DNA of 64,000 nt from Halobiforma lacisalsi AJ5 (lineage in GTDB: Archaea > Halobacteriota > Halobacteria > Halobacteriales > Natrialbaceae). This document shows, one piece after another, positions 50,895-61,639 of the stretch. The stretch is from contig NZ_CP019285.1 in the NCBI RefSeq assembly GCF_000226975.2, positions 620,001 to 684,000 on the forward strand, read 5' to 3'. Each line of letters starts with the position of its first letter. The stretch's first letter is position 1. The notes under the pieces were generated by a model. That model did not search any database. It was given only the letters and a program-made list of their open reading frames with translations, and was not told the origin of the DNA. A program made the position numbers and the translations under genes.

Positions 50895-50904
50895 CCTTAA
50901 TACT
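50895..50904 (+). promoter_or_regulatory. Promoter box of the first tRNA-Asp gene
   Basis: CCTTAATACT lies 26 nt before the tRNA start at 50930. The identical 10-mer sits at the same distance from the second tRNA-Asp gene. Confidence 0.6.
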
Positions 50905-50929
50905 ATCAGCCGGATACGTTGGGATGCGA

Positions 50930-51002
50930 GCCCGGGTGGTGTAGTGGCCCATCATACAACCCTGTCACGGTCGTGACGCGGGTTCAAATCCCGCCTCGGG
51001 CG
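50930..51002 (+). tRNA. tRNA-Asp (GTC), copy 1
   Basis: Plus-strand cloverleaf of 73 nt. The acceptor stem is GCCCGGG/CTCGGGC (one G-T pair) with discriminator G. The anticodon loop CTGTCAC gives GTC for aspartate. The T arm is GGGTTCAAATCCC. It is nearly identical to copy 2 at 51334, differing by one base in the variable/anticodon-stem region. Confidence 0.94.
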
Positions 51003-51012
51003 TTCTTCCGAT

Positions 51013-51045
51013 CTCAATTTTCGACAGTCGGTGCTGTCGCAGTTC
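51013..51045 (+). repeat. 33-bp direct repeat containing a hairpin, copy 1
   Basis: The 33 bases at 51013-51045 recur exactly at 51548-51580. Each contains the hairpin CGACAG...CTGTCG (51022-51039). The same site after the second tRNA-Asp lacks exactly 25 of these bases (51017-51041), so this is an insertion or deletion unit. Confidence 0.8.
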
Positions 51046-51298
51046 TCGAAGATTCGACGACAGTAGCAGCAGTAGCTGCTCGAGCGACGGAGTTTCCGAT
51101 CGAGGGTCGACGGGCCCTGGGCCGTTCCCGACAGTGACCGCGAGCGGATCGACCCGGCAGCTCGAGAGCACGGACCGCCGTCGCCGACCGACCGGGAACA
51201 GGTTCGGGTTCCGGCGACCGTCGAAGCGGAGCCTCGAACAGGATCCGATCCCGGCGGGGGCGACGTGATTCCATCCCACGACGGGCCGAGAACAAAAC
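51046..51298. other. Gene-free spacer between tandem tRNA-Asp genes
   Basis: No coding frame is convincing. The spacer ends in the promoter box CCTTAATACT at 51299 of the second tRNA-Asp gene. Confidence 0.4.
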
Positions 51299-51308
51299 CC
51301 TTAATACT
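51299..51308 (+). promoter_or_regulatory. Promoter box of the second tRNA-Asp gene
   Basis: CCTTAATACT, 26 nt before the tRNA start at 51334, identical in sequence and spacing to the box at 50895. Confidence 0.6.
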
Positions 51309-51333
51309 GTCACCGGGAAAGAGAGGGATGCGA

Positions 51334-51406
51334 GCCCGGGTGGTGTAGTGGCCCATCATACAACCCTGTCACGGTTGTGACGCGGGTTCAAATCCCGCCT
51401 CGGGCG
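51334..51406 (+). tRNA. tRNA-Asp (GTC), copy 2
   Basis: Plus-strand cloverleaf of 73 nt, identical to copy 1 at 50930 except for one base (T for C after the anticodon stem), with anticodon GTC. The genes and their upstream boxes are a tandem duplication of about 400 bp. Confidence 0.94.
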
Positions 51407-51547
51407 TTCTTCCGATCTCAGTTCTCGAGAGCGACTGCTTCCCTTCGATACCCGACGACGGAGACTCGAGAGCGACGGCTCCGTTCGGTCGACTCGAGAC
51501 GGTAGTGGCCTCGAGGTGACCACCGACGGATCGTCCCCGGTACAACC

Positions 51548-51580
51548 CTCAATTTTCGACAGTCGGTGCTGTCGCAGTTC
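51548..51580 (+). repeat. 33-bp direct repeat containing a hairpin, copy 2
   Basis: Exact repeat of 51013-51045. It lies 142 bp past the second tRNA-Asp, not in the homologous position after that tRNA, so it arrived separately or was moved. Confidence 0.8.
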
Positions 51581-51654
51581 CGTGTCATCACATATCATCC
51601 ACCAATGTAAGAGCAAATATTATTGCTACAGAGACACAGTCAAGAAGGCCATCA

Positions 51655-51663
51655 GACTTAATG
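51655..51663 (+). promoter_or_regulatory. Probable TATA box for the transducer gene
   Basis: ACTTAATGA ends 23 nt before the ATG at 51687. The 280 bp between the tRNA-Asp and this gene otherwise holds only repeats. Confidence 0.45.
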
Positions 51664-51686
51664 AATTCATCTGATATTCCGGATTT

Positions 51687-54137
<2,451 letters not shown>

Positions 54138-54343
54138 CGGTTCACAGTAGTCCGTCGGACGCGGAGTCGAACCCCTCGAGTCGACGCACGAACTGACGAC
54201 TGCTCCGACCGTTCCTAATAACAACGTATTTCCGATCGAACGGATATCTCACGGTAGCTGATTCCGGATCGCCGTCCGCCGATGACTGTGGGCGCCGTCG
54301 GTCCCCACGCCGACGACCGCGATCCGTCGGAACACGCAGACCC

Positions 54344-56689
54344 ATGACCGACCGCATCACCGTCCTCGTCGTCGACAACGAACCCGGCTTCGCGGAACTG
54401 GCCTGTGAGATGCTCGAGCGCGAACGCGAGGCGATCGACGCGGAACCGGCCACGAGCCCGGACGAAGCACTCGAGCGACTCGACGCCCCCGGCGACCCGC
54501 CGGTCGACTGTATCGTCAGCGATTACGAGATGCCCGGAACGACCGGCCTCGAGTTGCTCGAGCGCGTCCGTGAGGACGACCCCGATCTCCCGTTCATCCT
54601 CTTTACCGGCAAGGGATCGGAAGCGGTCGCGAGCGAGGCGATCGACGCGGGCGTGAGCCAGTACCTCAGGAAAGAGACGGGCAGCGAGCAGTACGCCGTG
54701 CTGGCGAACGAGGTGGTCAACGCCGTCGAACAGTACCGGACCGAGAACGAACTCCGGGCGAACGAGCGGCGGTACCAGCGGACGGTGACCACCCTCCACG
54801 AGACGACACGGGAGTTGATGCGCGCCGAGAGCAAGGCGGAGATCTACCGGACGGCCGTCGACACCGCCCGCGACGTCCTCGAGGCCGCGACCGTCGCGGC
54901 GTACGCCTTCGAGCCGACCGACGGGGCGCTCGAGTTAGTGGCGTCGACTGGGGAGTGTCCGGCGGGCGGTGCAGGAACGGGAGCGCCTGCGGGTGCCGAT
55001 GTCGGGGCCGCTGCCGGCACCGGATCTCATTCGGGCCGTGGTCCCGGACCCGGACCCGGATCCGGACCGGAACCCGGAGGCGGACGCGAGTCGACGGCGA
55101 ACTCGGGCGTGGACGCGGAACGCCCACAAAGTGAGGAACGGGGCACCGATACGACGCTCGAGCCGACGGCCGACCGCCCCGTCGACCGCTTCGAACGCGG
55201 TGAGGGGGCGATCTGGGACGCCTTCTCCGAAGGGGAGAGCGCGACCCTCGAGGGGAGAGGGCCCGCGGACGCGATCACCGTCGGAACGGAAGCGGACGCG
55301 ACGCCCGCGCCGACGGCCCCCGGCCGCAGCGAGTTGATCGTCCCCCTGGGAACCCACGGCGTCCTGGTCGCCGGTACCGACCGCGAGGACGGGTTCGACG
55401 GGACGATGACGGAACTGTTGCACGTGCTGTCGGCGAACGCCGAGGCCGCCCTGGACCGGGCCGAACGCGAGGAACTGCTCCGCGAGCGCGACCGGACGCT
55501 CACCAGACAGAACGAGGAGCTGACCCGGCTCAACCACACTAACGAGATCGTCCGCGAGATCAACCACGGGATCGCCCGCGCCTCGACCCGCGAGGAGATC
55601 GAGACGACGGTCTGCGAACGGCTCGCCGACACGGACCGCTACCGTTTCGCCTGGATCGCGACCACCGACGACCCGCCCGAACCGACCGCGTGGGCGGGCG
55701 TCGACGCGACCTACGTGGACCGGCTCCGGGACGACGGCGAGCGCGCGCCCGAGCGCGAGTTGGTTCGCGAGGCCCTCGAGCACGAGCGCGTCAGCGTCGT
55801 CGGAAACGTCCTCGAGGCCGACGGCTGGGACCGACGCCGGAAGGAGGCGCTCACCCACGGCTTCCAGACGGTGCTCGCCGTGCCCCTCGTCGGGGAGGAA
55901 CGCCATCACGGGGCCCTGGTCGTCCACGTCGGCGGCGTCGACTCGATCGGCGACCGCGAACGGGCAGTGTTGTCCGAACTGGGCGAGACGATCGGCCACG
56001 CGATCCGCTCGGTCGAGCGAACGCGGGCGATGCTCGACGACGGCCGTCTCGAACTCGAACTCGAGTGTCGCGACGAGCGGCTGCTGTTCAACCGGCTGTC
56101 GGCGCGGGTCGGCCGAGCGACCCTCGAGGGGATCGTCGACCGAAGCGAGGACGAGGCCGTGGGTTTCGTCAGCGTCCCCGAGGACGCCGACGTCGACGCC
56201 CTCGAGGACGAGTCCGCCTCGGTCGAGTCGATCACGACGGTCTCGGCCGGCGACGACGAGCGGCTGCTCGAGGTGACGACCGAGCCGACGCCGTTTCTCG
56301 ACGTCGTCCGGCGCTACGACGTCCGTGTGCGGACGATGACCGGCGACGACGGCACGTCGACGGTCGTCCTCGAGGTGCCACAACGTGTCGATGCGCGCGA
56401 ACTTGTGGAGGCGATCCGCACGGAGTACCCAGAGACGGAGCTGAGCGCCCGCCGGGAGACCAACGCCGTTCCCTCGGCCCGCCAGCTCGACACCCATCTG
56501 GAGGAGCGGCTCACCGCCAAGCAACTCGAGGCCCTGCAGGCCGCTCATTACGGCGGCTTCTTCGAGTGGCCCCGAGAGAGTACGGGCGAAGACCTCGCGG
56601 CAGCGCTTGACGTCTCGGCGCCGACCTACCACTACCACCTGCGGGCTGCGGAACGGAAGCTTGCCGCGCTCGCGTTCGATGGACTCTAA
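54344..56689 (+). CDS. Response regulator with GAF domains and HTH-10 output
   Basis: A 781-residue regulator. The receiver domain (about 1-125) has the phospho-acceptor Asp in 'VSDYEMPGTTGLELL' (about 59) and 'FTGKGSEAVASEAIDAG'. A GAF-like region (about 150-360) is interrupted by a Gly/Pro-rich stretch near 205-245, and a second GAF domain follows (about 400-540). A C-terminal bacterio-opsin-activator type HTH-10 (about 720-781, 'LTAKQLEALQAAHYGGFFEWPRESTGEDLAAALDVSAPTYHYHLR', split here) ends the protein. It acts as a DNA-binding switch to an unknown signal, and its own histidine kinase is not in the window. The Gly/Pro linker is encoded by a simple repeat. Confidence 0.9.
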   Translation: MTDRITVLVVDNEPGFAELACEMLEREREAIDAEPATSPDEALERLDAPGDPPVDCIVSDYEMPGTTGLELLERVREDDPDLPFILFTGKGSEAVASEAIDAGVSQYLRKETGSEQYAVLANEVVNAVEQYRTENELRANERRYQRTVTTLHETTRELMRAESKAEIYRTAVDTARDVLEAATVAAYAFEPTDGALELVASTGECPAGGAGTGAPAGADVGAAAGTGSHSGRGPGPGPGSGPEPGGGRESTANSGVDAERPQSEERGTDTTLEPTADRPVDRFERGEGAIWDAFSEGESATLEGRGPADAITVGTEADATPAPTAPGRSELIVPLGTHGVLVAGTDREDGFDGTMTELLHVLSANAEAALDRAEREELLRERDRTLTRQNEELTRLNHTNEIVREINHGIARASTREEIETTVCERLADTDRYRFAWIATTDDPPEPTAWAGVDATYVDRLRDDGERAPERELVREALEHERVSVVGNVLEADGWDRRRKEALTHGFQTVLAVPLVGEERHHGALVVHVGGVDSIGDRERAVLSELGETIGHAIRSVERTRAMLDDGRLELELECRDERLLFNRLSARVGRATLEGIVDRSEDEAVGFVSVPEDADVDALEDESASVESITTVSAGDDERLLEVTTEPTPFLDVVRRYDVRVRTMTGDDGTSTVVLEVPQRVDARELVEAIRTEYPETELSARRETNAVPSARQLDTHLEERLTAKQLEALQAAHYGGFFEWPRESTGEDLAAALDVSAPTYHYHLRAAERKLAALAFDGL

Positions 56690-56969
56690 ATAATTAGTAC
56701 CAGTCAGAACGGACTACTAAACAGTTAGAGATCATATTTAAACCCCGTCGTTCCATACGTTTAGGTGGCGATCTGCGATACGCTGTCGCCACCCCCAATC
56801 CCCCAATCCCCACCCCCATTTTCGTTCCGCGACGTAACCCTACCAGTGTCGCGTATCGGTGAGAACAGGTCCCGAACGCCGACCGGCAGCATACGCTTTC
56901 CTGGACGTCATTGCCGGCCGGACCGCGAACGCCTGCGGTCCGGCCAGGGAATCGGTACAGCAGACCGTA
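56690..56969. other. Gene-free spacer with a G-quadruplex-type C tract
   Basis: The convergent space between the response regulator and the PCMT-like gene contains four C runs (56792-56796, 56800-56804, 56808-56811, 56813-56817). On the minus strand these are G5-T-G4-ATT-G5-ATT-G5, a canonical G-quadruplex pattern. A TATA-like CATATTTAAACC lies near 56731-56743. No gene is seen. Confidence 0.6.
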
Positions 56970-57719
56970 TCAGTTCGACTCGACGCGGTCGTCCCACTCG
57001 ATCCACTCCTGCTCCCAGCCGGTGCGAGACGCCGCGCGGCGGCGCGCGCGTTCGCGGTCCTCACGGGCCATCCGGTTGCGTTCGACCGCGCCGGACTGTT
57101 CCCCATCCACGAGTAGCGGATCGAAGGAGACGACGCCGAACTCCCGGTCCACTCCATTCGGGGAGATCGAAACGAGCCGCTGGCGTCGGGACCCCCGCGG
57201 AAAGACGAGCCGGCCGTCCGGGGCGAGTTGCTCGAGCAGCGCCCGCGGCGCGTCGACAGCCGCCGCCTCGACGAGGATTCGGTCGAACGGGGCGTACTCA
57301 GGGAGCCCCTCAGCGCCGTCACGGCGATCGACGAGGACACCGCCGTAGCCCGCGCGTTCGAGGTTAGTCCGGGCCTCGGCGACAAGCGGGCGCGCGATGT
57401 CGACGGCGTGGACGTCCGTCTCGTCGACGAGTTCGGCGGCGACGGCGGCCGTGTAGCCGACGCCGGCCCCGACGATCAGGACGCTGTCGTCGTCCTCGAT
57501 CGCCAGCGCCTCGAAGAGGCGAGCAACGATGCTGGGCGGGAGGACCCGCGTCCCGAGGATCTCGTGTTCGCGGTCGGCGTAGGCCGTCCGCTCGTCGTCG
57601 ACGAACTCGTGGCGCGGGACGTCACGCATGGCGACGGCGACGTCCTCGTCCGCGAGGACACCCTTGGCCGGCGACTCGAGGCCGTCGACCATGTCCTCTC
57701 GCAGTACCGCGGGGTCCAT
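56970..57719 (-). CDS. PCMT-like methyltransferase, diverged paralogue
   Basis: A 249-residue protein with the SAM-binding motif 'DSVLIVGAGVGYTAAVAAEL' around 94-113, 'GVLVDRRDGAEGLPEYAPFDRILVEAAA' and 'LLEQLAPDGRLVFPRG'. It lacks the QTIS.P segment that carries the catalytic Ser/Thr in protein-L-isoaspartate methyltransferases; the corresponding part reads 'EHEILGTRVLPPSIVARLFEAL'. The C-terminus has an Arg-rich and Trp-containing tail. The start at 57719 precedes MDPAVLRED. It lies 54 bp downstream of the second PCMT gene on the same strand, as a tandem pair. The activity may differ from isoaspartate repair. Confidence 0.82.
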   Translation of the reverse strand: MDPAVLREDMVDGLESPAKGVLADEDVAVAMRDVPRHEFVDDERTAYADREHEILGTRVLPPSIVARLFEALAIEDDDSVLIVGAGVGYTAAVAAELVDETDVHAVDIARPLVAEARTNLERAGYGGVLVDRRDGAEGLPEYAPFDRILVEAAAVDAPRALLEQLAPDGRLVFPRGSRRQRLVSISPNGVDREFGVVSFDPLLVDGEQSGAVERNRMAREDRERARRRAASRTGWEQEWIEWDDRVESN

Positions 57720-57773
57720 GTCTAGTCGGGCTACCCGTCGAGACGTAATCAATGGCGCGCTTGCTCGGATAGG

Positions 57774-58439
57774 TCACCCCCGCATCCGGACGAAGCGGAC
57801 GCCGCCGTGTTCCGTCCGCTCGAGGCTCCCGTCGGGCCGTTTGGTCGCTTTCACGAGCGTCTGGAAACCGGTGCCGACGGGCGCGAGCAGCCGACCGCCG
57901 GGACGGACCTGGTCGACGACCGGGTCCGGCAGCTCCGGGGTCGCACAGGTGAAGTAGGCGGCGTCGTAGGGGGCGTACTCGGGCCAGCCGTTCCGGCCGT
58001 CGCCCGTCCGGACCGAGACCTCGCCGTAGCCGGTGCGCTCGAGTCGCTCGCGGGCCTGCTCGGCCAGGTTCTCGCCGTACTCGACGCTGTAGACGTTTTC
58101 CGCGCCGACGAGTTCCGCGGTGACGGCCGCGTGGTAGCCACAGCCGGTGCCGATCTCGAGGACCTCGTCCCCCCGCTCGAGGTCGAGTTTATCGGCCATG
58201 ATCGCGACCATGTGCGGGGCGCTGATCGTCTGGTCGTCCCCGATCGGCAGCGGCCGGTCCCGGTAGGCGCCGTCGCGGCGGTCGGGCGGGACGAACTCGT
58301 GGCGGGGTACGGCCTCGAGGGCCTCGAGGACTCGATCGTCGTCGACCCGGGAGGCGACGGTCCGGACCATCCGCTGGCGGGCGGCCTCGTACTCGCCGTC
58401 GTCGACGCCCCCGTCGTCGGAACCGAAACGATCGAACAT
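57774..58439 (-). CDS. pcm: Protein-L-isoaspartate O-methyltransferase
   Basis: A 221-residue enzyme with the full family pattern: 'VPRHEFVPP', 'PLPIGDDQTISAPHMVAIMAD' (catalytic and substrate segment, about 65-85), SAM motif 'VLEIGTGCGYHAAVTAELV' around 95-113, 'RTGDGRNGWPEYAPYDAAYFTCATPELPDPVVDQVRPGG'. It methylates isoaspartyl residues in damaged proteins so that they can be repaired, in the cytoplasm. Gene order puts it first in a leftward pair with the diverged paralogue. Length is normal. Confidence 0.9.
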   Translation of the reverse strand: MFDRFGSDDGGVDDGEYEAARQRMVRTVASRVDDDRVLEALEAVPRHEFVPPDRRDGAYRDRPLPIGDDQTISAPHMVAIMADKLDLERGDEVLEIGTGCGYHAAVTAELVGAENVYSVEYGENLAEQARERLERTGYGEVSVRTGDGRNGWPEYAPYDAAYFTCATPELPDPVVDQVRPGGRLLAPVGTGFQTLVKATKRPDGSLERTEHGGVRFVRMRG

Positions 58440-58599
58440 GGCCGAACGTACGCGGCGGTGGGCAATAGCCTATGGGACGCGACTGCTTGCAAACCGTACT
58501 CGAGCAGGTACTGACGAACGCCGACCGGCGGGGAAAACGAGTGAAGCCGAATCGAACGGAAAACCGACGCTGGGCTCGGTTCGGTTCGGTTCGGTTCAG

Positions 58600-59268
58600 T
58601 TACCAGGCCGACCAGGCGCTGGTCTGTTCGTCGTAGGCGTAGACGCGCTTGGCGTCTTTCGCGAGTACCGTATCGCCCTCGATCTCGTAACGGTCCCGGT
58701 CGTAGCCCGAGGCGTCGCCGCGGACGACGAACGCGTCGATCTCGAACTCGTCGTCGCCGAAACTCTCGACCTCGCCGACCTCGAACTCGTAGTCACCCGG
58801 CACACGGACCGTGATCGAGCGACTGTCGTCCCTCGAGCCGTCCTGGGGGTGGATCGTCACGTTGACCGCGACGTTGTCGACTTCACGGGTCCAGACGGTC
58901 TCGATCTCCTCGGCCGGGGCCTCCTCGACGCGCTTGTGGCCCTCGAGTTCGACGCTGGTCACCCGCACCGTCGAGAGGACCTCCTCGGTCTCGAGGATGA
59001 ACTCGTCGCCGACCTCGACGGTCTCCTCTTCGGGCGTCGTGACGTTCGCCGTGAAGGACTCGCCTTCCTGGGAGACGACGACGTCGAGAGTCACTTCGGA
59101 CGGTCGTTCGGGCTGTACCTTGTGGACGTGATCGCACTCGCTGCAGCGGACGGTGACGGTCCCGCCCCCCTCGGTCGCGGTGAGGACCTCGTGGACTGTC
59201 TCGAGGTCCGGCGAACAGGAGGGACAGGGCGTCGGCACCCGATCCGGCAGCTCCGATGAATCGCTCAT
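58600..59268 (-). CDS. HVO_0476 family zinc-finger protein
   Basis: A 222-residue protein. The N-terminal 'TPCPSCSPDLETVHEVL' (CxxC) and 'TVRCSECDHVHKV' (CxxC) form a zinc ribbon around residues 13-50. The rest (about 55-222) is beta-rich with 'VEVGDEFILETEEVLSTVRVTSVEL' and 'EEIETVWTREVDNVAVNVTIHPQDGS'. This matches the haloarchaeal and methanogen HVO_0476 family of unknown function, possibly RNA-related by its OB-like strands (inference). It is monocistronic. Confidence 0.85.
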   Translation of the reverse strand: MSDSSELPDRVPTPCPSCSPDLETVHEVLTATEGGGTVTVRCSECDHVHKVQPERPSEVTLDVVVSQEGESFTANVTTPEEETVEVGDEFILETEEVLSTVRVTSVELEGHKRVEEAPAEEIETVWTREVDNVAVNVTIHPQDGSRDDSRSITVRVPGDYEFEVGEVESFGDDEFEIDAFVVRGDASGYDRDRYEIEGDTVLAKDAKRVYAYDEQTSAWSAW

Positions 59269-59396
59269 AACACCTCGTAGCGGCCACGTACCTAAAAGGC
59301 GATTGGACCTGGCCCGGCAGGCGGTCGGCGCTCAGGCGGCGGGGACGACTGGAGCCGGTAGGAGACGCACGGGCGACGACGCGTGGCCCCGGCCGA

Positions 59397-59672
59397 CTAC
59401 GCGGTCGCCGCCGTTCGGCCCTCGTTCCACCTGTAGCCCTCCGGCGTTTCCCGTAGCGTGCCGTCCTCGGCCCAGCGCTCGACGACCTGTCGCAACCCGT
59501 CCCGGTACGTGGGGTACGCCGGCTCCCACCCGGTGGCGTCGCGGAACCGGTCGTTCGTCGTCGGCATCGGCTCCGTCAGCAAGGCGGTCGTTTCTCCGCC
59601 GAGAACCGGACGCGCCAGCCAGGCCGGGAGGCGGCGCGGCGGCGGCGCGCCGAGTTCGTCGGCGAGTTCCGT
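59397..59672 (-). pseudogene. C-terminal part of an IS-interrupted NAD-dependent epimerase/dehydratase
   Basis: The open frame reads TELADELGAPPPRRLPAWLARP... to DGLRQVVERWAEDGTLRETPEG, the C-terminal 90 residues of an extended short-chain dehydrogenase. It continues the gene whose N-terminal part lies at 60822-61550, with the IS630 element between. Adjoining ends GEFL and TELADELG would join sensibly, but after removing a TA duplication the frames differ by 2 bases. So either the gene was already frameshifted or the exact breakpoint differs. Confidence 0.75.
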
Positions 59673-59674
59673 TA

Positions 59675-60822
59675 GTACGTGAGAGAAGTTTTGGGGCTGG
59701 AGTGAGATGGTTGATGAACAGTGAGCAGCGATCGTCGAAAGGACGTTGTTCGACATCTTTCCGATGAGGATCTTGATCGACTTCTGACCGAGGCGGACGA
59801 TCCGAAGGTCGTCCGCCGCCTTACCTTCGTGAAGAATCTCTATGAAGGAGATACGCTTGAGGAGGCAGCAAACCGGGTGGGGAAATCTGAATCAACCGGA
59901 AGCCGGTGGGCACAGCGCTGGAATGAGGGCGGACTCGGTCAACTGACGCCGAACTTCGGGGACGGACGTCCCCCGAAGCTCGGCGAAGATGAACAAGAAG
60001 AACTTCTCGAACTCCTGCGTGAGGGCCAACCGTGGAAACAACAAGAGATACAGCATCTCCTCAACGAGGAATTCGACGTTGAGTACCATCCAGATTATCT
60101 GAGTACGTTCCTCCGTGAACTAGGGCTTTCGTACTCAATCCCACGAACAAAGCGCCCATCACGGCCTGACGATGCTGAAGAGATCCTCGACGAGCGCCTT
60201 GATGAGGCGCTCGCCGAGGACGACAACCAGCCACACAACAAACAGGAAGCCGACGAAGACGGTGGCTGGGAACTTGACGACGATATTTGTACAGATGGGG
60301 GTACTGTCGTTGGGTTCTTCGACGCCTCACATCCCCAACCGTGGGATAATTCGCGTCGGATGTGGTACGTCGATAACCCGCACATTGAGCGACCGCTGGT
60401 TCGAATCGATGAACCAGCGGTCGGCTTCTATGCACTCAACGGCGAGAGCATCGTCTCATTCCCGGAAGATCAGACGAAAGAACGAATCTGCGACTGTCTC
60501 GAAAGGATACGCGAGCAGAATCCCGGCAAGCGGATTCTGCTCGTCTTGGACAATCTCTTCTCGCACACGTGCGAATACACGCGTAAGCGAGCGTCCCAAC
60601 TCGGTATCGATCTCGTATTCTTGCCGGTTGGATCGCCAGACCTCAACCCAATCGAATCGGTCTGGAAGAGTTTGAAGTGGGAAATATCTCCGCTAATCGT
60701 CGAGAGCGCGGAAGAGTTCCGCGCTCTCGTCAGTACTGTCTTCGAGAGATTGACTGCTCGTGTGAGCTTCGCTGGCAACTGGATCAAGCAGTTCCTCGAC
60801 TTGCAAAAGTTATCTTGAGTAC
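59675..60822 (+). mobile_element. IS630-type insertion sequence, about 1.15 kb
   Basis: The element lies between TA dinucleotides at 59673-59674 and 60823-60824, the usual target duplication of IS630. Its ends are inverted: left GTACGTGAGAGAAGTTTTG and right complement GTACTCAAGATAACTTTTG share GTAC and most following bases. One transposase gene fills it. It splits a dehydratase gene, so the insertion is recent enough for both halves to remain readable. The name of the closest known IS is not determined. Confidence 0.88.
59721..60818 (+). CDS. IS630 family transposase
   Basis: A 365-residue transposase starting at GTG. An N-terminal helix-turn-helix (DTLEEAANRVGKSESTGSRWAQRW, about 46-69) and a second winged helix are followed by an RNase H-like DDE domain. 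The catalytic Asp are in 'VVGFFDASHPQPW' (about 198) and 'ILLVLDNLFSHT' (about 274), with Glu in 'SPDLNPIESVWKSLK' (about 309), giving the D35E-type spacing. It cuts and inserts the element at TA. The frame is intact, so it may still be active. Confidence 0.92.
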   Translation: MSSDRRKDVVRHLSDEDLDRLLTEADDPKVVRRLTFVKNLYEGDTLEEAANRVGKSESTGSRWAQRWNEGGLGQLTPNFGDGRPPKLGEDEQEELLELLREGQPWKQQEIQHLLNEEFDVEYHPDYLSTFLRELGLSYSIPRTKRPSRPDDAEEILDERLDEALAEDDNQPHNKQEADEDGGWELDDDICTDGGTVVGFFDASHPQPWDNSRRMWYVDNPHIERPLVRIDEPAVGFYALNGESIVSFPEDQTKERICDCLERIREQNPGKRILLVLDNLFSHTCEYTRKRASQLGIDLVFLPVGSPDLNPIESVWKSLKWEISPLIVESAEEFRALVSTVFERLTARVSFAGNWIKQFLDLQKLS

Positions 60823-61550
60823 TAGAGGAACTCGCCGAACGTCGTCGGGCGATCGTCGACGACGTGGTAGAGGCCGCCGACTTCGGTCTCGATCGCCTCA
60901 GCGAAGGCATGGGCCGCGTCCTCGGCGTGCAGGAACGACAGCCTCGCGTCTTCCCGCCCGAGCAACCCACGACCGAGGATCGGGAGCCGTCCCGCGAGAA
61001 CCGACCGCCCGAACTGACGCGTGTGGGCGGAGTCGGGTGCGTAGAAGAAGCCACAGCGCAGGATCGCGGCCTCGAACCCGAACGCCGACCGACGCTCCCG
61101 AAGGAAGTCCTCGACGGCCGCCGCCGACCGAGTCGTCCGATCCGGGCTTCGCTTCGCCGACTCGTCGAACGGCGAGCCGTCCGGTTGGCGAGCGACCCAG
61201 ACGACGCTCGGGAAGAGGACGCGGTCGACGCCCTCCCCGGCGACTCCGACGAGGTTTCGGATGCCGTCGACCCGGACCCGATCGTTGCGTTCCCAGTCGG
61301 CCTCGCTCGGCCTGGTAGCCGTCGGAATCGACGTAGCCGCGTGAACGAGCACCTCGACGTTCGGGACCGCCCGTTCGAGCGAACGGCGGTCCAGGACATC
61401 ACCACGACGCGGGATCCCGCCACGCGACTCGACCCGATCGGCTCCCTCGTCGTCGCGGACGAGGCCGTAGACGTCGTGACCACGGTCGGCGAGTCGCTCG
61501 ACGAGGCGGGTCCCGAGGACGCCGGTCGCACCGGTAACGAATACGCGCAT
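60822..61550 (-). pseudogene. N-terminal part of an IS-interrupted NAD-dependent epimerase/dehydratase
   Basis: A 242-residue frame beginning MRVFVTGATGVLGTRLVERL with the Rossmann motif TGATGVLG at 7-14, 'EVLVHAATSIPTATRPSEADW' around 64-84 and 'FLHAEDAAHAFAEAIE'. It stops at TAG, two bases of which come from the IS end, after GEFL. The missing C-terminus is at 59397-59672. The intact enzyme would be a nucleoside-diphosphate-sugar epimerase-like protein of about 330 residues. The typical active Tyr-x-x-x-Lys is not obvious (position reads VVWVARQPDG), so it may be an atypical SDR. A truncated protein may still be made. Confidence 0.85.
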
Positions 61551-61607
61551 CTCGGTCGTCTAGTCGCGCCCCACACGGGAGTCGTTACTGCGGCAGCAGT
61601 ATCGGAC

Positions 61608-61616
61608 ATTTAACTC
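61608..61616 (+). promoter_or_regulatory. Probable TATA box for the HTH-10 gene
   Basis: CATTTAACT ends 23 nt before the ATG at 61640, the leaderless spacing seen repeatedly in this window. Confidence 0.5.
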
Positions 61617-61639
61617 AGCGGCCCGAATGGGTCGTCCGT

